Source: DYEP01 sp040755615
GTDB taxonomy: Bacteria; Bacillota; Sulfobacillia; DUSP01; DYEP01
DNA: 64,000 bases
Reading direction: 5' to 3'
Assembly (NCBI GenBank): GCA_040755615.1
Contig: JBFMAL010000001.1
Location: forward strand, 57,079-121,078
The stretch's first letter is position 1. Each line of letters opens with the position of its first letter. The position numbers were made by a program, and so were the translations under genes. Shown here piece by piece: positions 17,345-26,262 of this stretch. The notes below the pieces were generated by a model, which did no database searches, was not told the origin of the DNA, and worked only from the letters and a program-made list of their open reading frames with translations.

Positions 17345-18164
17345 AGTGATCGCACGGAGGGCAAGAGAGATCGATGCTGAATTGGCAAGGCTTCTCCCCG
17401 AGCACGGCGTGCCCGAACAGCTGCGCGCCCCTATGGAGTATGCGGTGTTCTCAGGGGGGAAGCGGCTGAGACCTATTATGACGCTGGAGATGTGCGCGGG
17501 TCTTGGGGGAGACGAGCGGCAGGCGTTGCCGTTCGCGTGCGCGCTGGAAATGGTGCACACCTATTCCCTGATACATGACGACCTCCCTTGCATGGACAAC
17601 GATGATTTCCGCCGGGGTAAGCTTACAGTTCACCGGGTGTTCGGTGAAGCGCTGGCAGTACTGGCCGGTGATGCGCTTTTGACTCACGCGTTCTGGATTG
17701 TTGCCTCTGCCAGCACCACTGCAGGGCTCCGTGTTGAAATTGCGCGGGAACTGGCCTATGCGTCTGGCCCGGCTGGGATGGCCGGGGGCCAGGTGCTGGA
17801 CATGCAGCTTGCACCCGGCAGGGACGGCGAATTCGTCCTGACCGCACACCGGATGAAAACTGCAGCCATGTTTTCTGCTGCTGTGCGCATAGGCGCTCTC
17901 ATAGCGGGAGCGGATGAGGTGGTGCTCGGGCTTGTGTCGAGGTTCGGGGATACATTCGGCCTCTGTTACCAGATAAGGGACGACTTGTTAGATCTTAAGA
18001 AAGAACGCGAACGCTTCAACTATGCCCGGGCTGTGGGAGCCGAGCAGGCAAGGCGCATGCTGCGTGAGCTTCATGGGACAGCCTGCGACTTGCTTGGGGT
18101 GATTCCACTGAACGAATCGTTCTTTCTGAAACTCATGGAAGAGCTCTTCGGCAGATACGATTGA
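17325..18164 (+). CDS. ispA: polyprenyl synthetase, farnesyl diphosphate synthase type
   Basis: Head-to-tail prenyl transferase making C15 or C20 isoprenoid diphosphates. 279 residues, shorter than the usual about 295. The first Asp-rich motif DDLPCMDND is at residues 85-93, and the second DDLLD at 219-223. After the second motif the stretch usually ending in a KATYPSLLG-like sequence is missing; the protein goes directly from LDLKKERERFNYAR to the last helices. Overlaps xseB by 20 bases. With dxs downstream it forms an isoprenoid module. Activity is likely but the shortening is unusual. Confidence 0.88.
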   Translation: MTVEACEVIARRAREIDAELARLLPEHGVPEQLRAPMEYAVFSGGKRLRPIMTLEMCAGLGGDERQALPFACALEMVHTYSLIHDDLPCMDNDDFRRGKLTVHRVFGEALAVLAGDALLTHAFWIVASASTTAGLRVEIARELAYASGPAGMAGGQVLDMQLAPGRDGEFVLTAHRMKTAAMFSAAVRIGALIAGADEVVLGLVSRFGDTFGLCYQIRDDLLDLKKERERFNYARAVGAEQARRMLRELHGTACDLLGVIPLNESFFLKLMEELFGRYD

Positions 18165-18177
18165 AAGGAGACGCAGG

Positions 18178-18627
18178 TTGGACTTTTTTCAGGGAGTATG
18201 GTCAAACAAAGTGCTGGCGGTGTCTTTAACCGCCTGGTTGATAGCACAGGCGCTCAAGGTGGTCACCACGTTCCTGGCGCACGGAAGGGTCGACCTGCGA
18301 CGTTTTGTGGAATCAGGAGGGATGCCCAGTTCGCACACTGCGCTTGTCACCTCGCTGTCAGTTATTGTCGGGTATGAAGTGGGTTTTGATTCGGCCTTGT
18401 TTGGAGTTACTGTGGCGTTTGCTTTGATCGTCATGTATGATGCAGCGGGAGTGAGGCGGGCGGCCGGAAAACAGGCGGAAATCTTAAACCAGCTGATCAG
18501 GGAGCTTTATGTTGAACATGAGTTCAAGCACGAAAGGCTCAGGGAACTAATCGGACATACGCCGGTAGAAGTGCTTGCAGGTGCGATTGTTGGCGTAGGC
18601 GTTGCCGTGTTCTTTGCGACTAGATAA
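18178..18627 (+). CDS. DUF212 (divergent PAP2) membrane protein
   Basis: A 149-residue membrane protein of the divergent PAP2/acid phosphatase family (B. subtilis YuiD-like). The motif GGMPSSHTALVTSLS marks the phosphatase-like core; several hydrophobic helices follow. TTG start with AAAGGAG 9 bases upstream. Placed between ispA and the OLE RNA locus. A role in prenyl-phosphate or lipid-phosphate dephosphorylation is plausible from the neighbours but is inference. Confidence 0.82.
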   Translation: MDFFQGVWSNKVLAVSLTAWLIAQALKVVTTFLAHGRVDLRRFVESGGMPSSHTALVTSLSVIVGYEVGFDSALFGVTVAFALIVMYDAAGVRRAAGKQAEILNQLIRELYVEHEFKHERLRELIGHTPVEVLAGAIVGVGVAVFFATR

Positions 18628-18655
18628 AGATAAGCGTAATGCACGGGCGCCGGGC

Positions 18656-18684
18656 TTTATCCTTTGCACCGGCTGTGGTATAAT
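18656..18684 (+). promoter_or_regulatory. putative promoter of the OLE RNA
   Basis: Perfect -10 TATAAT at 18679-18684, with a weaker -35 TTTATC at 18656-18661, 17 bases apart. Transcription would begin near 18690, just before the 5' arm of the RNA's closing helix. Confidence 0.6.
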
Positions 18685-18689
18685 GCTTT

Positions 18690-19340
18690 GGCAGGTGGCG
18701 CAGTATCCTAGTCAACATCACCTTTCCTGAAGGCGGGCCTAAAAATCCGTCGAGGGCACATCGATGAAGCCTCTGGTGCCGGCCGCCGACGCCCAGTTGG
18801 GGGTTGGTGCTGGAGGTAATACGGAAGCAGGGGCGATCTGCAATGGCATGTGGGCGTTGACCCCTCTTCCAAGGAGGCCTAAGATTGTGGCATTAACGCT
18901 ACGACTTAGTGTTATACCTGCATATCGGTGGCGAATATGCTGCTGGGTGCAGTGTAGCCTGCCTTGAGTGGTCCAGAAGGATGGCATACATGTGGTTCAT
19001 CCAGCGTCTTTGGGCCCGAAGACGAAAAAGTAACCATTCGCCTGAAATCTGGACTGCAAAAGAGGCTAGGGATGAGCGTGATGTTGTCGAAGAAAATTCC
19101 TAGGCTGTTCGTTACGAGGCGGACGGGGATTACAGTGTGGTCTCAGTGGTAATCTAGCACCGCCGGACGGTGACGCCGCAGAAACGGTCTGAAAAGGAAA
19201 CTGCCCGATCGGCGACGCTCGGGTGATCGTTTGGGAAAGCCTGCTAGACCTAAGCCGCAACATTTACCCGCTCCGCTGCCACCTACCTACATCATCCCGA
19301 GGTGAAACGCTATTGGGTGCAAGTCACCCCTGCAACCGCA
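18690..19340 (+). ncRNA. ole: OLE RNA (ornate, large, extremophilic)
   Basis: About 650 bases without a convincing protein gene, starting just after a TATAAT box and running up to oapA. Length and position match OLE RNA, which is about 600 bases long and nearly always precedes oapA in an operon with ispA and dxs. The 5' segment AGGTGGC (18693-18699) is complementary to GCCACCT (19278-19284), a long-range pairing expected of one folded RNA. A local GGGTG/CACCC hairpin is at 19315-19329. Known biology: OLE forms a membrane ribonucleoprotein with OapA and is linked to cold, alcohol and magnesium stress tolerance. I did not align it to the Rfam model; boundaries are approximate. Confidence 0.82.
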
Positions 19341-19930
19341 AAACAAAGACTCGTACAAACGGTCCGTCAGTAAAAGCGTCGGTCATACTCGGCATATGGA
19401 CTTTTACTGCTGCAGTAATGATAACACTGCCATCCCAGCGTGCCATGCTGGGACTGAGCTTTTTTATAGCTTTGCCCATACTACTGTTGATTATTCTGAT
19501 CGGCATACTGTTCGACATTATAGGTGTAGCAGTCACAGTGGCGGATGCCGCATCAATGCACGCGCTGGCTGCAAAGAAGATCCGCGGCTCAAGACAGGCG
19601 CTCGCCCTCTTGAAGAACAGGGACTCGGTGTCAAGCTTCTGTAACGATTTTGTAGGGGATATTGCCGGTACTGTGAGCGGGGCTGCCGCCGCCGCTTTGG
19701 TTTTTCAGGTCGCGAGGTTCAATCCCACGATTAACGACGTAGTTTTGGGAACAGTAATTGTAGGACTCGCGGCAGGCCTTACAGTCGGCGGAAAGGCTGC
19801 CGGTAAGAGCGTTGCGATTAACCGCGCCAATGAGATTGTCCGCAAGGTCGGTGAAATACTTTATTACATCGAAGAGACGACGGGACTTGCCGTTTTTCAG
19901 GCCGGCGGACGGCCAAAACGAGGAAGGTGA
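19313..19930 (+). CDS. oapA: OLE-associated protein A, membrane protein
   Basis: About 205 residues. Two hydrophobic N-terminal helices are followed by the conserved core FDIIGVAVTVADAASMHALA, AAKKIRGSRQALALLKN, CNDFVGDIAGTVSG and a final membrane segment ending VGGKAAGKSVAINRAN. This matches my recollection of OapA, which binds OLE RNA at the membrane. I choose TTG 19313, seven bases after GAGGTGA (19299-19305); the next in-frame start, an ATG near 19418, would cut off the first helix. The start therefore lies inside the 3' end of the RNA. It precedes dxs by four bases. Confidence 0.83.
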   Translation: MGASHPCNRKTKTRTNGPSVKASVILGIWTFTAAVMITLPSQRAMLGLSFFIALPILLLIILIGILFDIIGVAVTVADAASMHALAAKKIRGSRQALALLKNRDSVSSFCNDFVGDIAGTVSGAAAAALVFQVARFNPTINDVVLGTVIVGLAAGLTVGGKAAGKSVAINRANEIVRKVGEILYYIEETTGLAVFQAGGRPKRGR

Positions 19931-19934
19931 TAAG

Positions 19935-21845
19935 GTGTCGTTGCTGGAAAAAGTCCACAGGCCTTCCGACATAAAAGGAATGGACGAGGAAACACTAAGG
20001 CGCCTCGCCCGCGAAATACGCCGATATATTATCCAGGTGGTCTCCCAAAACGGGGGCCATCTGGCACCTAACCTGGGAGTTGTCGAACTTACGTTGGCTC
20101 TGCACCACGTATTTGACATGCCCAAGGACAAAATTGTTTGGGACGTGGGGCACCAGTGCTATACCCATAAGATCATCACCGGGCGCAATGAGGCGTTCAC
20201 CACCCTCCGGACGCTGGGAGGCATTTCCGGCTTTCCGAGGCCGGCCGAGAGCGAATATGACGTGGCGGTTGCAGGTCACGCCAGCACCTCGGTTTCCGCT
20301 GCACTGGGTCTTGCTGTCGGCCGGGACCTCGCTGGCCAGGACCACCAGGTAGTGGCGGTAATCGGTGATGGTTCGCTGACGGGGGGCATGGCGTTCGAGG
20401 CCTTAAACCATGCGGGTGATTCGGGCACGCGCCTTATTGTCGTCTTAAACGACAACCGGCAGTCCATCGCGCCCAACGTAGGCGCGCTTTCGTCATACCT
20501 CGGCAGGTTACGCACCAGCCCCACCTACAACCGGGTGAAGAGCGATATAGAGCTGGTGCTCGGGAAAATCCCCGCTGTGGGGAAAGGCCTTGCTACCGCG
20601 TTCGGCAGAGTGAAGGATAGCCTAAAATACCTTGTGGTGCCCGGAATCATCTTTGAAGAACTGGGGTTTACGTACCTTGGACCCGTGGACGGACACGATT
20701 TGGGCGCTCTGATCGATGTTTTCAAGCAGGCGAAGCACGCCAAGGGACCCGTACTAGTTCACGTGGTGACGGTTAAAGGCCGCGGATACCCGCCGGCGGA
20801 GAGGGATCCAGCGGCGTTTCACGGTGTCGGCCCATTTTCCATCGCCACCGGGCAGGGCGTCCAGACAAAGGGCGTCACGTACAGCCGGGTGTTCGGGGAA
20901 GCGCTGTGCGAGCTAGCTGCAAAGGATGAGCGAATTGTGGCCCTCACTGCGGCAATGACGGACGGTACCGGGCTTTCTGAGTTTGAGTCCAGGTATCCCG
21001 GACGTTTTTTTGATGTGGGGATCGCCGAACAGCACGCAGTGACATTTGCCGCAGGCCTGGCTAGCAGCGGGCTCCGGCCCGTGGTTGCCATTTATTCCAC
21101 ATTCCTTCAGAGGGCGTACGATCAGGTGGTGCACGATGTGTGCATCCCTGGCCTGCCTGTGGTTTTTTGTCTGGACAGGGCTGGTCTGGTAGGGGAGGAC
21201 GGGCCGACCCATCACGGTGCGTTTGATATCGCCTACCTGAGACACGTCCCGGGCATGACGTTGATGGCGCCCGCCGACGGAGTGGAACTTGCTGCGATGC
21301 TGCGCCGCGCCATAGACCTGGGCAGCCCTGTGGCAATCAGGTATCCAAGAGGCTCCATACCTGAACCGCTTTCCGACTCCTCCGCCGTAAACATCGAGCG
21401 CGCCGAGCTCGTCAGGGATGGGGACGCGTGCCTGATCGTGGCAGTGGGTCCGATGGTGTACACTGCGCTTGAGGCTGCGTCAGCGCTGTCGAACAGCGGG
21501 ATTGAGGTGGCAGTGCTGAACGTGCGGTGGCTTAAGCCCCTTGATGCTTTCACGCTTGACCCGCTGCTGAGGCGCTTTTCAAAAGTGGTAACACTGGAAG
21601 AGGGTTCGGCGTCAGGGGGATTTGGCAGCGCGCTGCTTGAGTTCATGGCTGAACGGGACATCAGGGCGGAGACGCGGATCCTCGGCCTGCCCGATACTTT
21701 CGTTGGACATGGGAAGCGCGATGAACTCCTGGTACTAGTGGGGTTGACGCCGGATGGTGTGGCGAGGTCCGTCGCCCAGTTCGTTACCCAGGGGAAGTAC
21801 CGGAGTGTACGCCGGGCGGGGGCTGGTAGAGGTCATGCTCAATAG
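19935..21845 (+). CDS. dxs: 1-deoxy-D-xylulose-5-phosphate synthase
   Basis: First enzyme of the methylerythritol phosphate isoprenoid pathway; condenses pyruvate and glyceraldehyde 3-phosphate with thiamine diphosphate. 636 residues, full length. The TPP motif is VIGDGSLTGGMAFEALNHAG; further signatures are DVGHQCYTHKI, IAEQHAVTFAAGLA and DRAGLVGEDGPTHHGAFD. GTG 19935 gives the canonical N-terminus (SLLEKVHRPSDIKGM); AGGAAGGTGA lies just upstream. Frames starting earlier run through oapA. Overlaps tlyA by 11 bases. Confidence 0.97.
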   Translation: MSLLEKVHRPSDIKGMDEETLRRLAREIRRYIIQVVSQNGGHLAPNLGVVELTLALHHVFDMPKDKIVWDVGHQCYTHKIITGRNEAFTTLRTLGGISGFPRPAESEYDVAVAGHASTSVSAALGLAVGRDLAGQDHQVVAVIGDGSLTGGMAFEALNHAGDSGTRLIVVLNDNRQSIAPNVGALSSYLGRLRTSPTYNRVKSDIELVLGKIPAVGKGLATAFGRVKDSLKYLVVPGIIFEELGFTYLGPVDGHDLGALIDVFKQAKHAKGPVLVHVVTVKGRGYPPAERDPAAFHGVGPFSIATGQGVQTKGVTYSRVFGEALCELAAKDERIVALTAAMTDGTGLSEFESRYPGRFFDVGIAEQHAVTFAAGLASSGLRPVVAIYSTFLQRAYDQVVHDVCIPGLPVVFCLDRAGLVGEDGPTHHGAFDIAYLRHVPGMTLMAPADGVELAAMLRRAIDLGSPVAIRYPRGSIPEPLSDSSAVNIERAELVRDGDACLIVAVGPMVYTALEAASALSNSGIEVAVLNVRWLKPLDAFTLDPLLRRFSKVVTLEEGSASGGFGSALLEFMAERDIRAETRILGLPDTFVGHGKRDELLVLVGLTPDGVARSVAQFVTQGKYRSVRRAGAGRGHAQ

Positions 21846-22659
21846 GGGAAAGGATAGGCTGGACCTGGTATGCCTTGCGCGAGGACTCTTTCAGTCCAGA
21901 GAGAGAGCGAGGGCAGTCATCATGGCAGGATCGGTTCGGGTGAACGGGGAAGTATTGGACAAACCAGGTGCGAGGATTTCGCCTGACGCTGTTATTGAAG
22001 TGACGGATGAGCCGCACCGGTTTGTAAGCCGCGGAGGCCTGAAGCTGGCACACGCGCTTTCGGCATTCGGGATCGATGTACGCGGCGCCACCGCCATAGA
22101 CGTAGGAGCCAGTACGGGCGGGTTCACCGACTGCCTTCTGAAGAATGGTGCGGCGGTTGTGTACGCTGTCGACGTCGGATATGGGCAGCTGGCGTGGGAG
22201 CTGCGCTCCGACCCCCGGGTAATCGTGATGGAAAAGACGAATGCGAGATTTCTTCGGAAAACAGACGTGGCACCGTGCGACATCGCCACAGTGGACGTGT
22301 CGTTCATATCCCTGAAACTGATACTGCCTCCGCTTTATGATATTGTTATCCCCGGAGGAGATATCGTAGCGCTGGTCAAACCCCAGTTTGAGGCCGGGAG
22401 AGAGGGAGTGGGCAAGGGCGGGGTCGTGCGTGATGAGACAGTGCACCTGGACGTGCTGAGAACGCTTGTGAGATTTGTTTCCGATTCGGGTCGCACCGCG
22501 AAGGCCGTTTGCCCGTCGCCGGTACGAGGGCCCAAAGGCAACCTGGAATTCCTTCTTCATATTAAAAACGGGCCGTGCGACGACGGTGTTGACACCGGAG
22601 CGGAGCTTCAACGCATAGTACAGCAGGCCCACGTCGAGTCAAGGGGGAGAACCCGTTGA
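21835..22659 (+). CDS. tlyA: TlyA family rRNA 2'-O-methyltransferase
   Basis: Methylates ribosomal RNA at ribose 2'-OH. About 274 residues: N-terminal S4 RNA-binding domain (RLDLVCLARGLFQSRERARA) and a FtsJ/RrmJ-type methyltransferase domain with the SAM motif AIDVGASTGGFTDCLL and KPQFEAGREGVGKGGVVRD. ATG 21835 lies within the dxs tail and gives the standard N-terminus; an upstream extension to 21754 is not expected. Four-base overlap with nadK suggests coupling. Confidence 0.93.
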   Translation: MLNRGKDRLDLVCLARGLFQSRERARAVIMAGSVRVNGEVLDKPGARISPDAVIEVTDEPHRFVSRGGLKLAHALSAFGIDVRGATAIDVGASTGGFTDCLLKNGAAVVYAVDVGYGQLAWELRSDPRVIVMEKTNARFLRKTDVAPCDIATVDVSFISLKLILPPLYDIVIPGGDIVALVKPQFEAGREGVGKGGVVRDETVHLDVLRTLVRFVSDSGRTAKAVCPSPVRGPKGNLEFLLHIKNGPCDDGVDTGAELQRIVQQAHVESRGRTR

Positions 22660-23522
22660 GAAGTGCAGGCATTATCCCTAATCTTGACAAGCTCGGTGCC
22701 CGGGAGATCACGCTCAGAGTGGCTGGGTGGCTTGAGGAGAACGGATTTCGGGTGTGGATGCCAACGCGAGAAGCAGCGGCTGTCGGTAGGGAGGAACTGG
22801 GCGCGCCGCTTTCTGTGTGGGTGTCTTCTGTTGAGCTGGTGCTGGTGCTCGGTGGAGACGGTACTCTCCTCAGCGCAGCAAGGAGCATCGCCCCGTCACA
22901 GGCACCGCTGCTCGGAGTGAACCTCGGACGACTGGGCTTCTTGACGGAGGTGGAGCTCCCGGAACTTTTCGGCGTGCTGCCAGCCATTTTACGGCGGGAG
23001 TACAAGCTCGAAGAGCGCATGATGCTCGAGGCGTTGCTCCATCGGGGAGGTCAGGTCACGCAGAGGCTGCTTGCGCTGAATGAAGTGGTCGTCACCAAGG
23101 GCTCTTTTGCCAGGCTGGTATCGCTGCATGTTGCCATAGATGAATCCTACGTGGATACCTATCCTGCAGATGGGCTCATTATAGCGACGCCTACCGGGAG
23201 CACGGCGTATAGCCTTTCCGCAGGCGGCCCCATCGTCAATCCCAACCTTGAAGTCATGATCATCACCCCCATCTGCCCCCACACGCTGTACTGGCGGTCA
23301 CTCGTAATCGCCTCTACGGAGACAGTAAAAGTGAAGATAAACCCGATTTATCCGGGGAGCAACCTGACGGTTGACGGGCAGTACGGCGTGGCGCTCGAAC
23401 CGGGCGACGAAATCGTCGTGCGAAGAGCTGACGCTACGGTCAGACTGGTACGGTTACCAGAATGGAACTTCTATGAAGTCCTCAGGCGGAAGCTCAAAGA
23501 AGGAGACTCGCGTTTTCAGTGA
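22656..23522 (+). CDS. nadK: NAD kinase
   Basis: Phosphorylates NAD to NADP. 288 residues. The catalytic GGDGT motif is at residues 66-70, and the second motif TPTGSTAYSLSAGGPIV is in the C-terminal beta-rich domain. TTG start overlapping the tlyA stop. It lies in an otherwise NADP-using cluster (NfnAB, FolD). Confidence 0.95.
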   Translation: MRSAGIIPNLDKLGAREITLRVAGWLEENGFRVWMPTREAAAVGREELGAPLSVWVSSVELVLVLGGDGTLLSAARSIAPSQAPLLGVNLGRLGFLTEVELPELFGVLPAILRREYKLEERMMLEALLHRGGQVTQRLLALNEVVVTKGSFARLVSLHVAIDESYVDTYPADGLIIATPTGSTAYSLSAGGPIVNPNLEVMIITPICPHTLYWRSLVIASTETVKVKINPIYPGSNLTVDGQYGVALEPGDEIVVRRADATVRLVRLPEWNFYEVLRRKLKEGDSRFQ

Positions 23523-23605
23523 AGAAGGAATTCGTCGGAAAAACGACGAAACCAGTCACGGACAATGGCTTTATGCCGGACCTGGCGACATCGGGAGGTG
23601 CCTTG

Positions 23606-24058
23606 TTGAAAAGCAGACGGCAGATGAAGATTTTAGAGATCGTCAAAGATGAGATCGTAGAAACGCAGGAGGAACTCGCCCGAAGGCTGGGCGAGGAGGG
23701 GATCAGCGTAACGCAGGCTACGATCTCGCGGGACATCAAGGAACTGCATCTTATCAAGGTACCTGTGGGGGACGGCAGGTATCGGTATGCGCTGCGTGAG
23801 GAGTCTGCGGCACTTAGCCCATCTGATCGTTTTCGCCGGCTATTTCGGGAGTGCTGCGTCGGCATAGACCACAGCGAGAACATCGTTGTGGTAAAATGCC
23901 TCACCGGTACAGCCTCAACCGCAGGGGAAGCCATTGACGGCTTGAGGTGGCGCGAAGTGGTAGGCACGGTAGCCGGGGATAATACCGTAATAGTGGTGGT
24001 TAAGCCCAAGGAGGCCACGCTCGGTACCGTCTTAAAACTGAAAGAGCTTTTGGAGTGA
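23606..24058 (+). CDS. argR: arginine repressor
   Basis: Hexameric arginine-sensing transcription regulator. 150 residues: N-terminal winged helix (KSRRQMKILEIVKDEIVETQEEL, with recognition helix VTQATISRDIKELHL) and C-terminal oligomerisation domain (AGDNTVIVVV). TTG 23606 lies seven bases after GGAGG and yields the standard length; a longer frame reaching back to 23519 into nadK is open but lacks a site. In Bacillus this position holds ahrC. No arginine genes are nearby. Confidence 0.93.
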   Translation: MKSRRQMKILEIVKDEIVETQEELARRLGEEGISVTQATISRDIKELHLIKVPVGDGRYRYALREESAALSPSDRFRRLFRECCVGIDHSENIVVVKCLTGTASTAGEAIDGLRWREVVGTVAGDNTVIVVVKPKEATLGTVLKLKELLE

Positions 24059-24062
24059 TCAG

Positions 24063-25739
24063 GTGATACGTGAACTCCATGTAGAGAATTTCGCTATAAT
24101 CGACAGCCTTTCGCTTGAACTTGAACCAGGTTTGTGTGTGCTTACTGGCGAGACCGGGGCGGGCAAGTCCATCCTGATAGACGCGGTTCTGGCGGCTCTA
24201 GGTGGGAAGACCAGCTCTGAACTTGTTCGGTCCGGATACCAGAAAGCCCGTGTAGACCTGGTTTTTGAACATCATGAAGGGTCCCTTTCGGGCTCCGAGC
24301 TGACGGAACTAGCGGAAGAAAGCGAGCTGATCTTAAGCAGGGAAATATCTTCAAACGGCAGGAGCACCGCGAGACTTAACGGCCGTCCTGTTACTGCTGC
24401 AGTGCTCCGACAGGTAGGGGCCCGGCTTGTTGACGTGCACGGCCAGCACGAACACCAGAGCCTGTTTCAGCCAGATGCTCACCGCCTGTTCCTGGATCAC
24501 CTTGCTGGAGAGGAACACCTGGCAACCCTTGCCCGGCTCGCGGCCATATACAGGGAACTTTCGGAGTGCAGGGCGCAGAGGGAGGAACTGGCCAGGCAGG
24601 AGAGGGACAGGGAGCGAAAGATCGACCTTCTAAAGTACCAGATAGAAGAGATCGACAGGGCGCGCATCGTGCCCGGGGAGGATGAAGAACTCGCACGCGA
24701 GATGAAAGTGCTGGAGCACGCAGAGGCGCTGCGGCAGGCGGCTGCTTCAGCCATCGCGCTGCTGTCGAGCCAGGCGCGGGGTTACGCCGCAAGGGACCTA
24801 TTGGCTGAGGCGAAAATGCAGCTGGAATCAGCGGCCGCGCTGGACCCTGCTGTTTCCGCGTTCGCCGGGTGTGTTGAGAACTGCCTGATACTCATAGACG
24901 AGACCGTACGCGACCTCCACGACTATCACGACGGCATTGAAGCCGATCCGATGCGGCAGAGATGGGTCGGAGAACGGCTTGAACAAATACGCAGGCTAAA
25001 AAAGAAATACGGGGCTACGGTGGAGGAGATCCTGAGCTACAGGGATTCAATTGAAAAGGAACTCGCCTCGCTGACAAAGATAGAAGTAGCTTTGGAAGAT
25101 CTCGCCTGCCGAGAAGCTGCTCTTTTGAGAGAATACAATGACTGCGCGGAGGCGGTAACACAAAAGCGACAGGAGGCAGGTAAGCTTCTTTGCGAGATGG
25201 CTTTGGCCCACCTCAGCGAGCTGGGTATGAGTAAAGTGCAGTTCGGGGTGGCGATAAGGCCGACCTCGCCCGGACCTTCAGGCAAGGATGAAGTGGAGTT
25301 TCTATTCTCAGCTAACGTGGGAGAAGAGATGAAGCCGCTAGCCAAAGTAGCTTCAGGTGGCGAGCTTTCAAGAGTCATGCTTGCGCTGAAGGTGGTGTCG
25401 GCGGGCAATATCCAGACCCTGATATTCGATGAAATCGACTCGGGAGTTGGGGGACGGGCCGCAACCTGCGTGGCGGACAAGCTGAAGCTGCTTGCCAACC
25501 ATTGCCAGGTGCTCTGTGTGACTCACATGCCGCAGATCGCGTGCGCAGCGGACGCGCATTACGCCATTGAGAAACAACGCGTGCTTGAAGCAGGGACTGA
25601 AAGGACCGTGGTCAGGGTCAGGCGGCTTGACCAGGAGGAGAGGGTCGAGGAACTGGCCCGGATGCTGGCCGGTGAAAGCGTAAGCGATACCACCAGGGCG
25701 CAGGCCAAGGAGCTGCTGGCAAGGTACCGTACGAAGTGA
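24063..25739 (+). CDS. recN: DNA repair protein RecN
   Basis: SMC-like ATPase acting early in double-strand break repair. 558 residues, usual length: N-terminal Walker A GETGAGKSILIDAVLAALGG, central coiled coils around an LDHLAG hinge region, and C-terminal ABC signature (VASGGELSRVMLALK) with Walker B TLIFDEIDSGVGG. GTG start at 24063, four bases after argR. Last gene before a strong terminator. Confidence 0.96.
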   Translation: MIRELHVENFAIIDSLSLELEPGLCVLTGETGAGKSILIDAVLAALGGKTSSELVRSGYQKARVDLVFEHHEGSLSGSELTELAEESELILSREISSNGRSTARLNGRPVTAAVLRQVGARLVDVHGQHEHQSLFQPDAHRLFLDHLAGEEHLATLARLAAIYRELSECRAQREELARQERDRERKIDLLKYQIEEIDRARIVPGEDEELAREMKVLEHAEALRQAAASAIALLSSQARGYAARDLLAEAKMQLESAAALDPAVSAFAGCVENCLILIDETVRDLHDYHDGIEADPMRQRWVGERLEQIRRLKKKYGATVEEILSYRDSIEKELASLTKIEVALEDLACREAALLREYNDCAEAVTQKRQEAGKLLCEMALAHLSELGMSKVQFGVAIRPTSPGPSGKDEVEFLFSANVGEEMKPLAKVASGGELSRVMLALKVVSAGNIQTLIFDEIDSGVGGRAATCVADKLKLLANHCQVLCVTHMPQIACAADAHYAIEKQRVLEAGTERTVVRVRRLDQEERVEELARMLAGESVSDTTRAQAKELLARYRTK

Positions 25740-25777
25740 CAAGAAGACGCGTGTCATGATGATTTCCCGAAAAGAGT

Positions 25778-25813
25778 GAGCAGGAGGCCATCGCTCCTGC
25801 TCGTGGTGTTTTT
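25778..25813 (+). terminator. intrinsic terminator after recN
   Basis: Nine-base perfect stem GAGCAGGAG / CTCCTGCTC with a seven-base loop, followed by GTGGTGTTTTTGG. It ends the long asp23-recN block and also faces the convergent minus-strand membrane gene. Confidence 0.8.
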
Positions 25814-25824
25814 GGTTCGTATGG

Positions 25825-26262
25825 TCACATTTCTTTTTGGTATTTGATGAGATAGTAGACATAAGAGACGACGACAAACAGGTAGGCGACCGCACAGGCG
25901 ATAACGGTAGACACCGTAACCTTCATCAATCCAAACGCAAATATCAGTGCACCAAACACCATCAACATCAAGTCGTATGCTTTTGCTTTTGCCCTGGCGT
26001 TAATGGCATTGTTGCGTTCGTCTTTCTGTTCGATTTCGATCCGTCCGGCTGTCTCCTGGTCTTTCTTCAGCAAATGGTGTTGTATTGCAGTGCCGAGATT
26101 CCATCCCAGAATGCCCGCGCCTATCCAGATAAAGATATAACACAGTGTCTTAGTGATGCCCTGTGCGTCAGGCATCGACTTTGCGAGCACAACCCCTGCT
26201 ACCAGAACCGCCAACCCAATTGCCGAAAGCACCATGTACTTTCCGGTGCTGTTACTCTTCAC
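25825..26262 (-). CDS. small membrane protein paired with HTH regulator (DUF2178/DUF6442-like)
   Basis: About 145 residues with four hydrophobic helices. The central charged segment RIEIEQKDERNNAINARAKA followed by two helices matches my recollection of the DUF2178/DUF6442 type. I choose GTG 26262, with GGAGGAG nine bases upstream inside the regulator's end; an earlier start at 26298 would overlap the regulator more. Function unknown. Such proteins usually accompany a small Xre-like regulator, as here. Confidence 0.65.
   Translation of the reverse strand: MKSNSTGKYMVLSAIGLAVLVAGVVLAKSMPDAQGITKTLCYIFIWIGAGILGWNLGTAIQHHLLKKDQETAGRIEIEQKDERNNAINARAKAKAYDLMLMVFGALIFAFGLMKVTVSTVIACAVAYLFVVVSYVYYLIKYQKEM

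Noticed and set aside
19812..19934. Upstream extension of dxs
   Set aside because: It lies inside oapA in another frame; GTG 19935 gives the standard N-terminus and has a good site.
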